Assembly: GCF_018398875.1 (NCBI RefSeq)
Contig: NZ_JAGWDK010000030.1
Span: forward strand, 1-64,000
Length of the DNA: 64,000 nt
Source of the DNA: Bradyrhizobium sp. sGM-13
Lineage (GTDB): Bacteria; Pseudomonadota; Alphaproteobacteria; Rhizobiales; Xanthobacteraceae
Direction: 5' to 3'
Shown here: positions 33,943 through 42,709 of the stretch, in pieces
Layout: each line of letters opens with the position of its first letter
Numbering within the stretch: the first letter of the stretch is position 1
Notes under the pieces: generated by a model
Told to the model about the DNA's origin: nothing
Database searches by the model: none
Seen by the model: only the letters and a program-made list of their open reading frames with translations
Made by a program: the position numbers and the translations under genes

Positions 33943-36279
33943 GTGTCGATCACCCGAAACAACAACTACGTCCCGCAATGGTACCAGGAGGGATTCTTCG
34001 AGCCTGGGCGCTCGTCGCTCGCCTATGTCGACTTGACGCCGGATAGGAAAGAGCTTCCAGACGGCCGCGTGATTATCCAGCGGGGCTCGTGGGACGATAC
34101 GCCTACCTCGAAAGCGTTTCGCCAAAAGGACCTTTACTCGACCTTCTTCGGAACGTCCGTCAACGATGAGATTGAGCGCCATCTGTTCGGTGATATCGAC
34201 CGTAGGGGCTCGAAAGCCGTTCGCGCATTCGCAGGCACAGATAAGCGGGAATGGCATCAGGAGTTCCAAACGCTGTTTGAATTTCTAGACATTCAAAAGG
34301 TCCGCACGCCGAAAGGCCTGGATTGGCTACAGGCCCAGTACCCCGCTCTGTCGCAGAACGAGCTGATGTTCGAGATGCAGGGCATCCGCATGTTGCATTG
34401 CTCTATCTGGGTCGGTGGAGTGCGTGAGATCGTCTCTGCTGAAGATGCCGAGGTAAAGTTCATCGTCAGCGACCATCCCGTGACGATCTACAATCACGCT
34501 GTCCCTCCTACGGAAAGGACTTGTGCATACCCGCTTGATCCTGGAATCGCATTGAGGGGGTCTCAGACAATTTACCCGCTGAACCGCGACTTTTGCTTGA
34601 TCCTCACGAACCTGGAATACGCGAAGGACCCGAGTACGAGTCCGCTCGTAAAGAGAACGTTCCCGCGCAACTTTCAACAGTCCTTGACCAGGGCCGACGC
34701 GTTTATACGCACGCGAAAGCTCTCCGGGGAGGAAGTCGCGCAGGTCAACTTCGTAATTAAAGCCCGCGCCCGTCGCTATATCGCTGCCGGCCGCAAGGAG
34801 TGGCTGTTCCCCGAAAGGACCGTGTCACAGCCGTGGGGGGAGCTCCGGAAAGTATTCTACCCACCCAAAGGGGGCTTGTTCCACTTCGGCGGCGAGATAT
34901 TCGTCAAGTACGAGAGCGGCGATCTCCACTATCAAGACGAGTTTGGAAGAACCGAGAAGCCGCGAGACTACCTGATCAAGAAGGTGCCGGATAAACCCCC
35001 GCGCCCGGGAGATGGATGCGGTTGTGGGTCGGGGAAGGTGTTCAAGGAGTGCTGCCAATCCAGACCGGAGGCGCTGCGCCCCGCCTGGAATGAGCGCAGC
35101 ATCCGCGAACGAAATCTTATGCTGCAAAACGGGATCATAAATGTCCTGGAGCTCAACTCCGAAAAGGACTGGGTTCAGGTTCGTCGTGAGCTGACTGACG
35201 ATAAAATCAGCAAAATTTATAAGCTGTACGAGGGCCTCTGGCCGCTCGAGACTGACTTGCTGGCGCTGTTGCCGAAGCCCGACGGCGTGGCTCGTGCGGT
35301 CTACACTGGCTCGATCCACCCGTCGTCTATCACTGATTTCGCGCTAACGGCCCCGCTATACTTTGGCGAGCTGATCGTAGCGCATCCGTTCATCCACTCT
35401 GGAACAATGGCAAAAGAGTACCGCCCGACGGAAAACCCCAGGTCCTACCGTCAGGACTTTCTGAAGACAGTCATGTTTTTCCTGAACGTCATGCCACTCG
35501 TAGACCTCGGCTTGATTAATCTCATACCCGACCCTTGCGATTTCGATTTCCATCTCCGCCAACAGATGATGAGCATGGCCAAGGCCCGGTCAGCCTCGAT
35601 ACATTTTGACCCGAAGAGTGACCCTCACTTGTACAAGCAGATGGAAGAAGACAACAGGCGCAGCGTGATGTTGATGCCGCCGGACGCAATGCGCAGGAAG
35701 CTCCGCAGACTTATGCCGCATCTGACTGAGGCTCAGGTCGAGGCGGCGATGCGCTACACCGAGCGGGCCAAGGAGGAAGATCCCTTGGCCGTTCTCCAAG
35801 AAGGTTCTCTGGAAGGCGGCAAAGACGGCGGGCAGATGAACATGTTCAAGCTCGCGCCGAATTTCGAGATGACGATGTACCTGGCCCAGGCGACCGGAGC
35901 CAGTATTGTCACGGATAGCCCCTTCCGTTGGAAGGAAATTGATAGAGCCATACGTCAGCGCTTCAAAGCGTCGAGTCCCGGTCTCGGCGCGCTCTTGAGC
36001 GAAATCGAGCGTTCTAAATTCGCCTTTCCGCAGAACGTGACGGATGTTGTCGACGCTGCCTTGGCAAAGACTGGCGCCGGCTATCCTGATTTGTTTCGGG
36101 ACCTCTTCAAGTATCTTCATAAGGTTGAAGACCGCGGGGCGAAGCCCAATAGAGAAGCGCAAATGGTCGGCCGGTTCGCCAAAACACATTCAACAGCCCA
36201 AAACGCTTCAAAAGTCGGGCGTTTCCGTAAAGGACGGCCGCATTTCGTGTGTCTTCCCGCCGGGAGGTATCCAGGATAA
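33943..36279 (+). CDS. Large DUF4238 and SEC-C protein of unknown function, probably frameshifted at the end
   Basis: A 778-residue protein read from a GTG. The N-terminal 340 residues form a DUF4238-like domain (NNNYVPQWYQEGFF; FIVSDHPVTIYNH; YPLNRDFCLILTN). A SEC-C zinc motif follows near residues 360-375 (DGCGCGSGKVFKECC). The remaining 400 residues are unrecognised, mixed alpha/beta, with LVDLGLINLIPDPCDFDF, MPHLTEAQVEAAMRYTERAK and GASIVTDSPFRWKEI. The last 30 residues look wrong, while the +1 frame continues as KSGVSVKDGRISCVFPPGG to LIGAKGPLSP at 36406; one extra A near 36180 would explain it, so the intact protein would be about 820 residues. It has no neighbour with a known role. Lower GC and recombinase scars suggest transfer. 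Confidence 0.7.
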   Translation: MSITRNNNYVPQWYQEGFFEPGRSSLAYVDLTPDRKELPDGRVIIQRGSWDDTPTSKAFRQKDLYSTFFGTSVNDEIERHLFGDIDRRGSKAVRAFAGTDKREWHQEFQTLFEFLDIQKVRTPKGLDWLQAQYPALSQNELMFEMQGIRMLHCSIWVGGVREIVSAEDAEVKFIVSDHPVTIYNHAVPPTERTCAYPLDPGIALRGSQTIYPLNRDFCLILTNLEYAKDPSTSPLVKRTFPRNFQQSLTRADAFIRTRKLSGEEVAQVNFVIKARARRYIAAGRKEWLFPERTVSQPWGELRKVFYPPKGGLFHFGGEIFVKYESGDLHYQDEFGRTEKPRDYLIKKVPDKPPRPGDGCGCGSGKVFKECCQSRPEALRPAWNERSIRERNLMLQNGIINVLELNSEKDWVQVRRELTDDKISKIYKLYEGLWPLETDLLALLPKPDGVARAVYTGSIHPSSITDFALTAPLYFGELIVAHPFIHSGTMAKEYRPTENPRSYRQDFLKTVMFFLNVMPLVDLGLINLIPDPCDFDFHLRQQMMSMAKARSASIHFDPKSDPHLYKQMEEDNRRSVMLMPPDAMRRKLRRLMPHLTEAQVEAAMRYTERAKEEDPLAVLQEGSLEGGKDGGQMNMFKLAPNFEMTMYLAQATGASIVTDSPFRWKEIDRAIRQRFKASSPGLGALLSEIERSKFAFPQNVTDVVDAALAKTGAGYPDLFRDLFKYLHKVEDRGAKPNREAQMVGRFAKTHSTAQNASKVGRFRKGRPHFVCLPAGRYPG

Positions 36280-36620
36280 CACCGTCAACCGCCTTCTCTT
36301 GATGTCGAGCTCTGAGAGGCACTTGTCGAGTGTACCGATGGCCTTCTTCATCGAAGAACCCGCCGACGAAATCTTGATTGGCGCGAAGGGGCCGCTGTCA
36401 CCATAGCCCGCTCGTTTTTGACTTTTACTTAAAGCGTGCTATATTGCAGCTAATGCAGGGACGGGATGTCATTGCATAGGCAAGCTAGACCGGGATGGTC
36501 GCCTGTCGCTACTGCTCGGGGACGGGATGTTCCTGGGTTCTCCCTTAAAACTATTAACTGCTACACGTGTTGCCGAATCGCAATCGGCTCAGCGCTGGGT
36601 CTCTCTTCGGAGTTACCCAA

Positions 36621-36695
36621 ATGAAAGTGGTCCTAACCATCGATGTAGGGCGGCTGGCGCTCGCGCTCGTCATGTACCTACAGATGATGCAGTAA
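36621..36695 (+). CDS. Possible 24-residue membrane peptide
   Basis: MKVVLTIDVGRLALALVMYL followed by QMMQ and TAA. The hydrophobic part could span or lie on a membrane. A perfect terminator begins seven bases after the stop, which supports a real short transcript, coding or not. No RBS of good quality is seen. Confidence 0.4.
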   Translation: MKVVLTIDVGRLALALVMYLQMMQ

Positions 36696-36701
36696 GCGAA
36701 A

Positions 36702-36728
36702 CGCCCGGCATTCGCGCCGGGCGTTTTT
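36702..36728 (+). terminator. Rho-independent terminator
   Basis: CGCCCGGC (36702-36709) pairs with GCCGGGCG (36716-36723) over a six-base loop and is followed by five T. It ends the short transcript containing the 24-codon frame. Confidence 0.75.
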
Positions 36729-37022
36729 CTCACTTAGGCGTTGTACGTCTGGCGTCTTTCCGTGATGGCGCGCGCATGTGCAACTCCCGGCAGGCGCTCC
36801 ACGCAATCGGCGATAGCGGACACAATCCGGTTGTAAGTTTCCACGTGCAAAATGTTTTTGCCTTTTTGCAAGCGACGTCAACGTTCCATAACGTTCGATA
36901 GACGAGTTAGATCAGAGTTACCGTGATAGCGCACCAGCTTTCACGATGCAGCTACCGGTCATAGGTGAAGAAGTTCCACCTGAGATTATTCCCGATAGCA
37001 CCGTTGCGAGTGGGCGCCCGCC

Positions 37023-37480
37023 TATCTATCGAACCCAACAAACACCGTAGCTTCTTCGACAGACTTTCGCTCAGACACCACCGCATTCGCCGGGAAGGTC
37101 TCATCCGGCCAGCCCAGCGCGATACTTTTCATGATGACCTGATCGTCGGCTATTCCTGCGTGCTCGCGCACCACGGGTGATTGCATGATGCCCTGGCTGT
37201 TGATCACGGCGCCCAGCCCGCGAGACCAGGCGGCATTGACCAGGGCGGTCGCCACGGCGCCGCAATCGAAGGGCGTATCGTCGCTGCCGTCAAGCACGCG
37301 GTCATAGGTGATGATCACGCAGACGGGCGCGTCGAATTGACGGAAGCCGCGCAGCACCAGTCCTGGCGCTTGTCCTTGTTGTCGCGTTCGATCCCCATCG
37401 CGGAGAACAGTTGCCTGGCGATGCCTTGCGCTGCTGGCTGACAGTGACAGACGGAATGCCGATGCCGGGCGTGGTCTGCT
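37023..37480 (-). pseudogene. Broken copy of the nitroreductase gene
   Basis: About 400 bases closely resemble the 3' two thirds of the intact nitroreductase at 38759-39436 (for example SRGLGAVINSQGIMQSPVVR and the FVGF end). A one-base loss near 37360 and loss of the first third (the MQFDDVILGRRSIRGY part) make it non-functional. Both copies are on the minus strand, with the L,D-transpeptidase gene between them. Confidence 0.85.
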
Positions 37481-37510
37481 GGTGACCAATCGCTGACGTC
37501 GAACAAGTGT

Positions 37511-38725
37511 TTAGCACCGGCTCGATGGGAAGCCGGCACGGGCCGCATCACACACAACCGGTTTGGAGAACGACGTACCAAACCATTTGCTCGTCAACGA
37601 GCCGTCATTGTCGATCCAGGGGATCGGTGGCAATTGCGGCAGGTAGGATGCATACGGCATCACCTTCGCAAGCGTCACCCTGCCCGGAAACCGTGCGAGG
37701 AAAGTCTTGTTCATTCCGCCGTCAAGCCCGCTGTAAATCGGGGCCGCCGGCACATTGTCTTCAACCAATTGCGCGTAGGCGCGTTCGTCGGCGCGCTGTT
37801 TTTGCAGCGCCCGCCGCGCGATTTCCGGATTGACGACGAAGGGCGGGCATTTTTCGATCGCGTTGAACACGAGAGGGTGCGGCGAATTCGGGAGAGATTG
37901 CGCATCGAATACATAGCGGCGGTTGCACACATCCACCTTGGGTTCGCGTTGCGTCGTCTCGAAGTGATCGTTGCCGACCTTGAGCATTTTCCAGAAGGCC
38001 AGGTTGGGACTATTTCGATGCCGCGCCAGATTTTCCGGCGTCAGGCGGAACGGATAGGCCTGGACCTGAAACGACGGCCGGCCGCTGAGTGAGCCGCGCG
38101 CCAGCGAATAGATTTCGCTGATCTGTTCGTCGGTCATGGCATAGCAACCGCTCGACCAGCAGTCGCCGTGGATCATGAGGAAGCTGCCGTTGCGCTTGTT
38201 CGCCTTGTCGAAGCTGTTGGGGTAGCCGAGGTTGATCGACAGATAGAAGTTGGAGTTGGGATTCATCAACTCGGGCGTAATCCTATAAAACCCTTCCGGA
38301 GCCTGCCGGTCGCCCTCGCGCAACTTCGGCCCGAGATCGCCCGACCACCGGCAGATCGGATAGGTCTTGAGGATCTGGAAACGGCCGGTCGTGTCCTGCT
38401 TCCAGACTTCGAGCTCCGCCTCTTCCTTGAAAAGGCGCATAACGATCGGCGAATATTTTGGCATCTTCTTCTGTTCGAGCAGCGCGAGCAGCTCAGGCGG
38501 TAGCTCCTGTGTTGCCTTGGCCGGCAACGGCTTGCTGCTTTCGCCGAGGCAGGAGACCGGCGTCAAGGCAGCGGCAAAGGCGGCTGGCAGCACGAGAGCC
38601 TTAACCGTTCCGATGAAATCGGAACGGGGCTCTCGATTCTTGTTTTGACGCGTTTTCTTGACGCGAACCGGTATCCACTTCGCTGGAAAACGCTCCAGTG
38701 CACGTCGGGCCATCGCGCGGATCAC
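37511..38725 (-). CDS. Murein L,D-transpeptidase (YkuD family)
   Basis: A 404-residue exported enzyme. A long basic N-terminus leads to a hydrophobic segment (GTVKALVLPAAFAAALTPVS) at residues 39-58. The YkuD catalytic domain follows (VWKQDTTGRFQILKTYPICR) with the active-site motif HGDCWSSGCYAMTD supplying His and Cys. This larger YafK-like subtype acts on peptidoglycan, forming 3-3 links or attaching proteins. The C-terminal 120 residues are specific to the group. It lies 33 bases downstream of the nitroreductase in the same direction. The real start may be internal because the N-terminal region is unusually long. Confidence 0.88.
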   Translation of the reverse strand: MIRAMARRALERFPAKWIPVRVKKTRQNKNREPRSDFIGTVKALVLPAAFAAALTPVSCLGESSKPLPAKATQELPPELLALLEQKKMPKYSPIVMRLFKEEAELEVWKQDTTGRFQILKTYPICRWSGDLGPKLREGDRQAPEGFYRITPELMNPNSNFYLSINLGYPNSFDKANKRNGSFLMIHGDCWSSGCYAMTDEQISEIYSLARGSLSGRPSFQVQAYPFRLTPENLARHRNSPNLAFWKMLKVGNDHFETTQREPKVDVCNRRYVFDAQSLPNSPHPLVFNAIEKCPPFVVNPEIARRALQKQRADERAYAQLVEDNVPAAPIYSGLDGGMNKTFLARFPGRVTLAKVMPYASYLPQLPPIPWIDNDGSLTSKWFGTSFSKPVVCDAARAGFPSSRC

Positions 38726-38758
38726 TGCTGCACCTCCGGCCCTTCCGCCCGCGCGCCG

Positions 38759-39436
38759 TTAACTCTCAAACCCAACGAACACGGTCGCCTCCTCGACCGA
38801 CTTCCGCTCCGACACCACCGCATTCGCCGGAAAAGTTTCATCCGGCCAGCCCAGTGCGATGCTTTTCATGATGACCTGATCGTCGGCGATCCCTGCGTGC
38901 TCGCGCACCACGGGAGATTGCATGATGCCCTGGCTGTTGATCACGGCGCCGAGCCCGCGCGACCAGGCGGCATTGACCAGGGCGGTCGCCACGGCGCCGC
39001 AGTCGAACGGCGTATCGTCGCTGCCGTCGAGCACGCGGTCATAGGTAATGATCACGCAGACGGGCGCGTCGAATTGGCGGAAGCCGCGCAGTACCCAGTC
39101 CTGGCGCTTGTCCTTGTTGTCGCGCTCGATTCCCATCGCGGAGAACAATTGCTTTGCGACGCCGACCTGCCGGTCGCGGTGCTTGCCTGCAAAGGCCTGA
39201 CCGGTGCGGAACTCGCGCGACTGCGGGATGCCCGCCACCATCCGCTCGGTGTTGCCGGCGCGGATCCGGTCCAGCGGTTCGCCTGATATGACGTAGAAAT
39301 TCCAGGGTTGGGTGTTCATCGACGACGGCGCGCGCATCGCCAAACCAATGATTTCCGCAATCAGCGCTTTGGGTACTGGATCAGGTTTGTAACCGCGGAT
39401 ACTCCGGCGACCGAGAATAACGTCATCAAACTGCAT
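38759..39436 (-). CDS. Nitroreductase family protein
   Basis: A 225-residue flavoprotein of the nitroreductase superfamily, which uses NAD(P)H and FMN to reduce nitro compounds, quinones or related acceptors. Family marks are RRSIRGYKPDPVPK near the start (FMN phosphate binding), APSSMNTQPWNFYV, and ALVNAAWSRGLGAVI with SIALGWPDE near the end. It is complete. The partner broken copy lies 1.3 kb away, beyond the L,D-transpeptidase gene. No pathway context identifies the substrate. Confidence 0.9.
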   Translation of the reverse strand: MQFDDVILGRRSIRGYKPDPVPKALIAEIIGLAMRAPSSMNTQPWNFYVISGEPLDRIRAGNTERMVAGIPQSREFRTGQAFAGKHRDRQVGVAKQLFSAMGIERDNKDKRQDWVLRGFRQFDAPVCVIITYDRVLDGSDDTPFDCGAVATALVNAAWSRGLGAVINSQGIMQSPVVREHAGIADDQVIMKSIALGWPDETFPANAVVSERKSVEEATVFVGFES

Positions 39437-39888
39437 CTGTGCCGAATTCCCCTGACAAGTTCTGAAACAGCCCGGATTTTCGCGGTTTCTGCATCCTCGC
39501 GCAAGCGACAGCGGCGTGTCCTCAACGGTCCAGCCACGCGGAACATGATCGCACCGATATTGCGCACACGCAGTCGCTTAGCGAATTCTGGGATGATGAA
39601 ATTTGTGCCGCTGATTTGCCCGACGTGTCAAGTTTTCGGTCCAAACCTTCGGTTGCGGCGGCCGCCGGCTACTTTGCATGGGGTTGTTTTCGACATTTTG
39701 GTGGAGCCGTGGCGACCGGGCGCGATGGCGCCGTCCGGAAGGCGCGTAGGCTTTTCACGCTGTTGCTCAAATCGTGGGTTTTGGTCTGGAAAGGTCGAAA
39801 ATTCTTGATCTTTCAATGGGGATTGACTGACGCTCTCTCCGCCATCCGCCTTCGCGAACGCTTCGGCGTGGCAAGCCGTGTCACCCAT
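39437..39888. other. Gap at the boundary of accessory and core DNA
   Basis: No gene is supportable. It contains the second tRNA-Ser-end-like sequence (39829-39844). To the right, genes become dense and GC-rich. Confidence 0.4.
39829..39844 (+). other. Second tRNA-Ser 3'-end-like sequence
   Basis: GACGCTCTCTCCGCCA, one base different from 32923-32938 in the same orientation. Chance matches of this length are expected in a window of this size, so the case rests on the tRNA-like sequence and its location at the change in DNA character. Confidence 0.35.
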
Positions 39889-40527
39889 CTACCCCAACTG
39901 TCGAATCGCCTTGTCATACGCCTCAATCGTTGCCTTGGCGCGCGCGGCTACTTCCGCCGCCGTCATGCCGGGCTTGTAGAGACTGCTGCCGAGACCGAAC
40001 GCCAGAATGCCGGCCTTCGTGTAATCCGCGAAGTTCTTGTCGGAGACGCCGCCGACGGCGGCGATCATCAGGTCCGCGGGGAGAACAGCGCGGATCGCGG
40101 TGATGCCCGCCGCGCCAAGCACGCTCGCGGGAAAGAATTTGAGGCTTGAGGCGCCCGCCTTGGCGGCGAGCAGCGCCTCCGTTGGACTAAACACGCCGGG
40201 CATCGTAACCATGCCGCGTGCCCGGGCGCCGGCAATGATTTCAGGATCGACGTTGGGAGTTACGAGGAGCCGGCCGCCAACATTGTGGAGCCGCCCGACA
40301 GCTTCCAGCGTCAAGACCGTGCCAGCCCCAACCAGGATTCCGGCGGGCGCCCTCCTGACGGCGATCTCGATGGAGCGGAACGGGTCCGGCGAATTGAGCG
40401 GGATCTCGATCGCCGTCATGCCGCTGTCGATCAGCACGCTGACGATATCCTCCGCCTCCTCGGGCCTCACGCCGCGCAGGATCGCGACCAGCGGACGCTT
40501 CATCGGGGGAAATGGGACAACGCTCAT
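39889..40527 (-). CDS. dgoA: 2-dehydro-3-deoxy-6-phosphogalactonate aldolase
   Basis: A 212-residue class I aldolase of the KDPG/KDPGal family, splitting 2-dehydro-3-deoxy-6-phosphogalactonate into pyruvate and glyceraldehyde 3-phosphate. The family pattern is complete: LVAILRGVRPEEAE, GMTAIEIPLNSP (catalytic Glu), ILVGAGTVLT, LVTPNVDPEII, and SSLKFFPAS with the Schiff-base Lys. Final VGGVSDKNFADY and GLGSSLYKPG bind phosphate. It follows dgoK by 12 bases, forming a two-gene operon for D-galactonate breakdown; no galactonate dehydratase (dgoD) is present here. Confidence 0.93.
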   Translation of the reverse strand: MSVVPFPPMKRPLVAILRGVRPEEAEDIVSVLIDSGMTAIEIPLNSPDPFRSIEIAVRRAPAGILVGAGTVLTLEAVGRLHNVGGRLLVTPNVDPEIIAGARARGMVTMPGVFSPTEALLAAKAGASSLKFFPASVLGAAGITAIRAVLPADLMIAAVGGVSDKNFADYTKAGILAFGLGSSLYKPGMTAAEVAARAKATIEAYDKAIRQLG

Positions 40528-40539
40528 TCGTCTTATCCT

Positions 40540-41451
40540 TCATACGTTCCAAATCGAGTGAGCGGCCATCGCAAGGCCGCGACGGACCGCATTCTCGGCA
40601 CCGATTGATCGGACGGGAACGGAAACCGTGTCAAACGCCAATTGGTAAAGCATCTGGAGCCGTCCTGATGCCACCAGCGTGATGCCCGCCTTGGGAGCTT
40701 CGGCGAGCCCCGCCGCCAGTTCAAGACCAATCAAGGTGCCCGATACTTTTTCGCGGGCGGCGGATGGCGTGCCGCCGTAGAGGAGCTGACCCGATCGCAC
40801 CTGGAATAACAGATTGGCAGCGAACGCGGGCGTCTTAAAGGCGGCAACGACCGCTGACTTGAATGCGTCGACATCTTCGGCTTCATCGGCGCCGGCCACC
40901 GCGTGGGACAGGATCGTCTCGCGCGACACGACATCGAACAACTCGCCCGTCATGAACGTGGCGAAGCGCTCGACGGCGCCGCCACTCGCCCTGACCCATT
41001 TCGAATGGGTGCCCGGCATGCAGACCAGCGCCTCGTCGGCCGCGTCCACGCCCAAGGCCCCGAGCAACTGTGTTTCCTCGCCCCGCATGACATCCGGCGC
41101 CTTGGGGTCCCGTTGTGCTATTCCCGGGAGGATGCGGATGTCACGGTCCTGTCCCGGCACCACGACGGCCTGCTTCAGGATCGATGCGAGCCGTGCCGGC
41201 GTCTCGACGTATCCGGCCTCGACCCACCCCTGCCGGGCGCCGGCCATGCCGCAGATGACAACGGGCAGCCCATCCGCGGCGCCGACGGCTTTAAGATGCG
41301 ATTGCAGCACGGTTGCGAAGCCAAGCTTGCCTGCCGCCATCATGCCTTCGTGGCTGCGCCGCTCCCCCAGCACGTTGCCGGCCCGATCGACCAGCCAAAG
41401 CCGAAAACTGCTCGTGCCCCAATCGACCGCAACATATGCAGCCTCGCTCAT
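40540..41451 (-). CDS. dgoK: 2-dehydro-3-deoxygalactonokinase
   Basis: A 303-residue kinase of the DgoK family, phosphorylating 2-dehydro-3-deoxygalactonate with ATP. The phosphate-binding start AAYVAVDWGTSSFRLWLVD, the PVVICGMAGARQGW segment and CMPGTHSKWVRASGG are family hallmarks. It is first in the dgoK-dgoA operon and divergent from a tricarboxylate-type binding protein gene, which might take up a sugar acid. Confidence 0.93.
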   Translation of the reverse strand: MSEAAYVAVDWGTSSFRLWLVDRAGNVLGERRSHEGMMAAGKLGFATVLQSHLKAVGAADGLPVVICGMAGARQGWVEAGYVETPARLASILKQAVVVPGQDRDIRILPGIAQRDPKAPDVMRGEETQLLGALGVDAADEALVCMPGTHSKWVRASGGAVERFATFMTGELFDVVSRETILSHAVAGADEAEDVDAFKSAVVAAFKTPAFAANLLFQVRSGQLLYGGTPSAAREKVSGTLIGLELAAGLAEAPKAGITLVASGRLQMLYQLAFDTVSVPVRSIGAENAVRRGLAMAAHSIWNV

Positions 41452-41667
41452 TTCATGTCCGTCCCGATGCTATGCGCCTTGAGGACATGGTATCACGCCA
41501 ATCCGTCGGCGAGCTACGTTCGCTTTCCATTTGATTTGCGGAAGCACAATCAGCATGATCCGAGGTCATGCGAAGCCGGGCCGTTTGCTGCGGGTGGCTT
41601 CGCCAACGAGCACACGTCCGCGATAACGCGGCATGACAACAAGAACAAAATTCGGGAGCACGCCGTC

Positions 41668-42660
41668 GTGATCAATTTTCCCTTCAGACGTGTAATCATG
41701 GGCCTTGGCCTGCTGATTGCGGCACTCTCGCCGCAGGCGCACGCGCAGTCCTCCGCCAAGACGGTAACGCTGGTGGTGCCCTTTGCCGCCGGCGGCGGCA
41801 CCGACACTGTCGCGCGTCTGATCGGTGAGCGGATGTCGCGCACGCTCGGCCAGACCGTCATTATCGAGAACGTGGTCGGAGGCGGCAGCACGCTGGCCAA
41901 TGATCGCGTGGCCCGATCGGCGCCTGACGGCACCACGATCCTCATCAATCACGTCGCGCTGCTAGCGGCGCCCAGCCTGTTCACCAACCTTCGCTACGAT
42001 ACCAAAACGGCGTTCGAGGCGGTCGGCCTCGTCAACAATGCGCCGATGGTTCTGATTGGCCGCAAATCGATCCCCGGCGCGGGGCCGAAGGATTTTGTGG
42101 ACTGGATCAAGGCGCAACGCGACAAGGCGAACTTCGCGCATGGCGGCCTCGGGACCAACAGTCATTTGTGCGCCGTGATGATGGGCAATGTGCTCGGTTT
42201 CAAGCCCACGGTCGCGGCCTATCGTGGATCGGCGCCGGCGATCTCCGATCTGCTGGCGGGGCAGATTGATCTTTTGTGGGATCAGGTGACCAACGCGCTG
42301 CCGCAGATCCAGGCCGGAACGTTGCACGGCATCGCCATCACCTCGCCGCAACGGCTTGAACAGTTGAAGGACGTGCCGACCACCGCCGAGCTCGGCATGC
42401 CCGAGGTCAGCTACTCGATGTGGCATGGGCTCTACGTCGCGAAGGGCACGCCCAAGGAAACCGTCGGCGCGCTGAATTCGGCGCTCCGTGCAGCGCTGGC
42501 CGACCCGACCCTGCTGGAGAAACTGAAGCAGCTCGGTACCTTGCCGTTTCCCGAAAACGAGCTGACGCCGGAGGCGCACGCGCGCCTGTTCGCCAGCGAC
42601 CTGACACGTGTGGCCAAGCTCGTTGAAAGCTCGGGAATCAAAGCGAGCGAAGCGAAGTGA
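41668..42660 (+). CDS. Bug/TctC family periplasmic binding protein
   Basis: A 330-residue binding protein read from a GTG with GGGAG nine bases upstream; MINFPFRRVIMGLGLLIAAL is the signal peptide, cleaved near AHAQ. Hallmarks of the tripartite tricarboxylate binding family are VTLVVPFAAGGGTDTVARLI, TLGQTVIIENVVGGGST, FAHGGLGTNSHL and YRGSAPAISDLLAGQIDLLW. These proteins bind small carboxylates and are usually present in many copies in Bradyrhizobium, mostly without cognate permeases, as here. Divergence from dgoK suggests a sugar-acid ligand; that is inference. A longer open frame upstream is antisense to dgoK and rejected. Confidence 0.88.
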   Translation: MINFPFRRVIMGLGLLIAALSPQAHAQSSAKTVTLVVPFAAGGGTDTVARLIGERMSRTLGQTVIIENVVGGGSTLANDRVARSAPDGTTILINHVALLAAPSLFTNLRYDTKTAFEAVGLVNNAPMVLIGRKSIPGAGPKDFVDWIKAQRDKANFAHGGLGTNSHLCAVMMGNVLGFKPTVAAYRGSAPAISDLLAGQIDLLWDQVTNALPQIQAGTLHGIAITSPQRLEQLKDVPTTAELGMPEVSYSMWHGLYVAKGTPKETVGALNSALRAALADPTLLEKLKQLGTLPFPENELTPEAHARLFASDLTRVAKLVESSGIKASEAK

Positions 42661-42709
42661 GCGCCGCGTGAGATACAGAAATGGCGGCGCTGCAATCGGC
42701 GCCATTCCG

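Larger units (their letters stand above)
36407..37022. other. Gap with a tiny gene and terminator
   Basis: Except for the 24-codon frame at 36621 and its terminator, nothing supportable is seen. The phrase GGGACGGGATGT occurs twice, at 36458 and 36519. Confidence 0.4.

Noticed and set aside
40903..41667. Long upstream extension of the tricarboxylate-type binding protein
   Set aside because: It lies antisense to dgoK, lacks family similarity, and the signal peptide starts at 41668.
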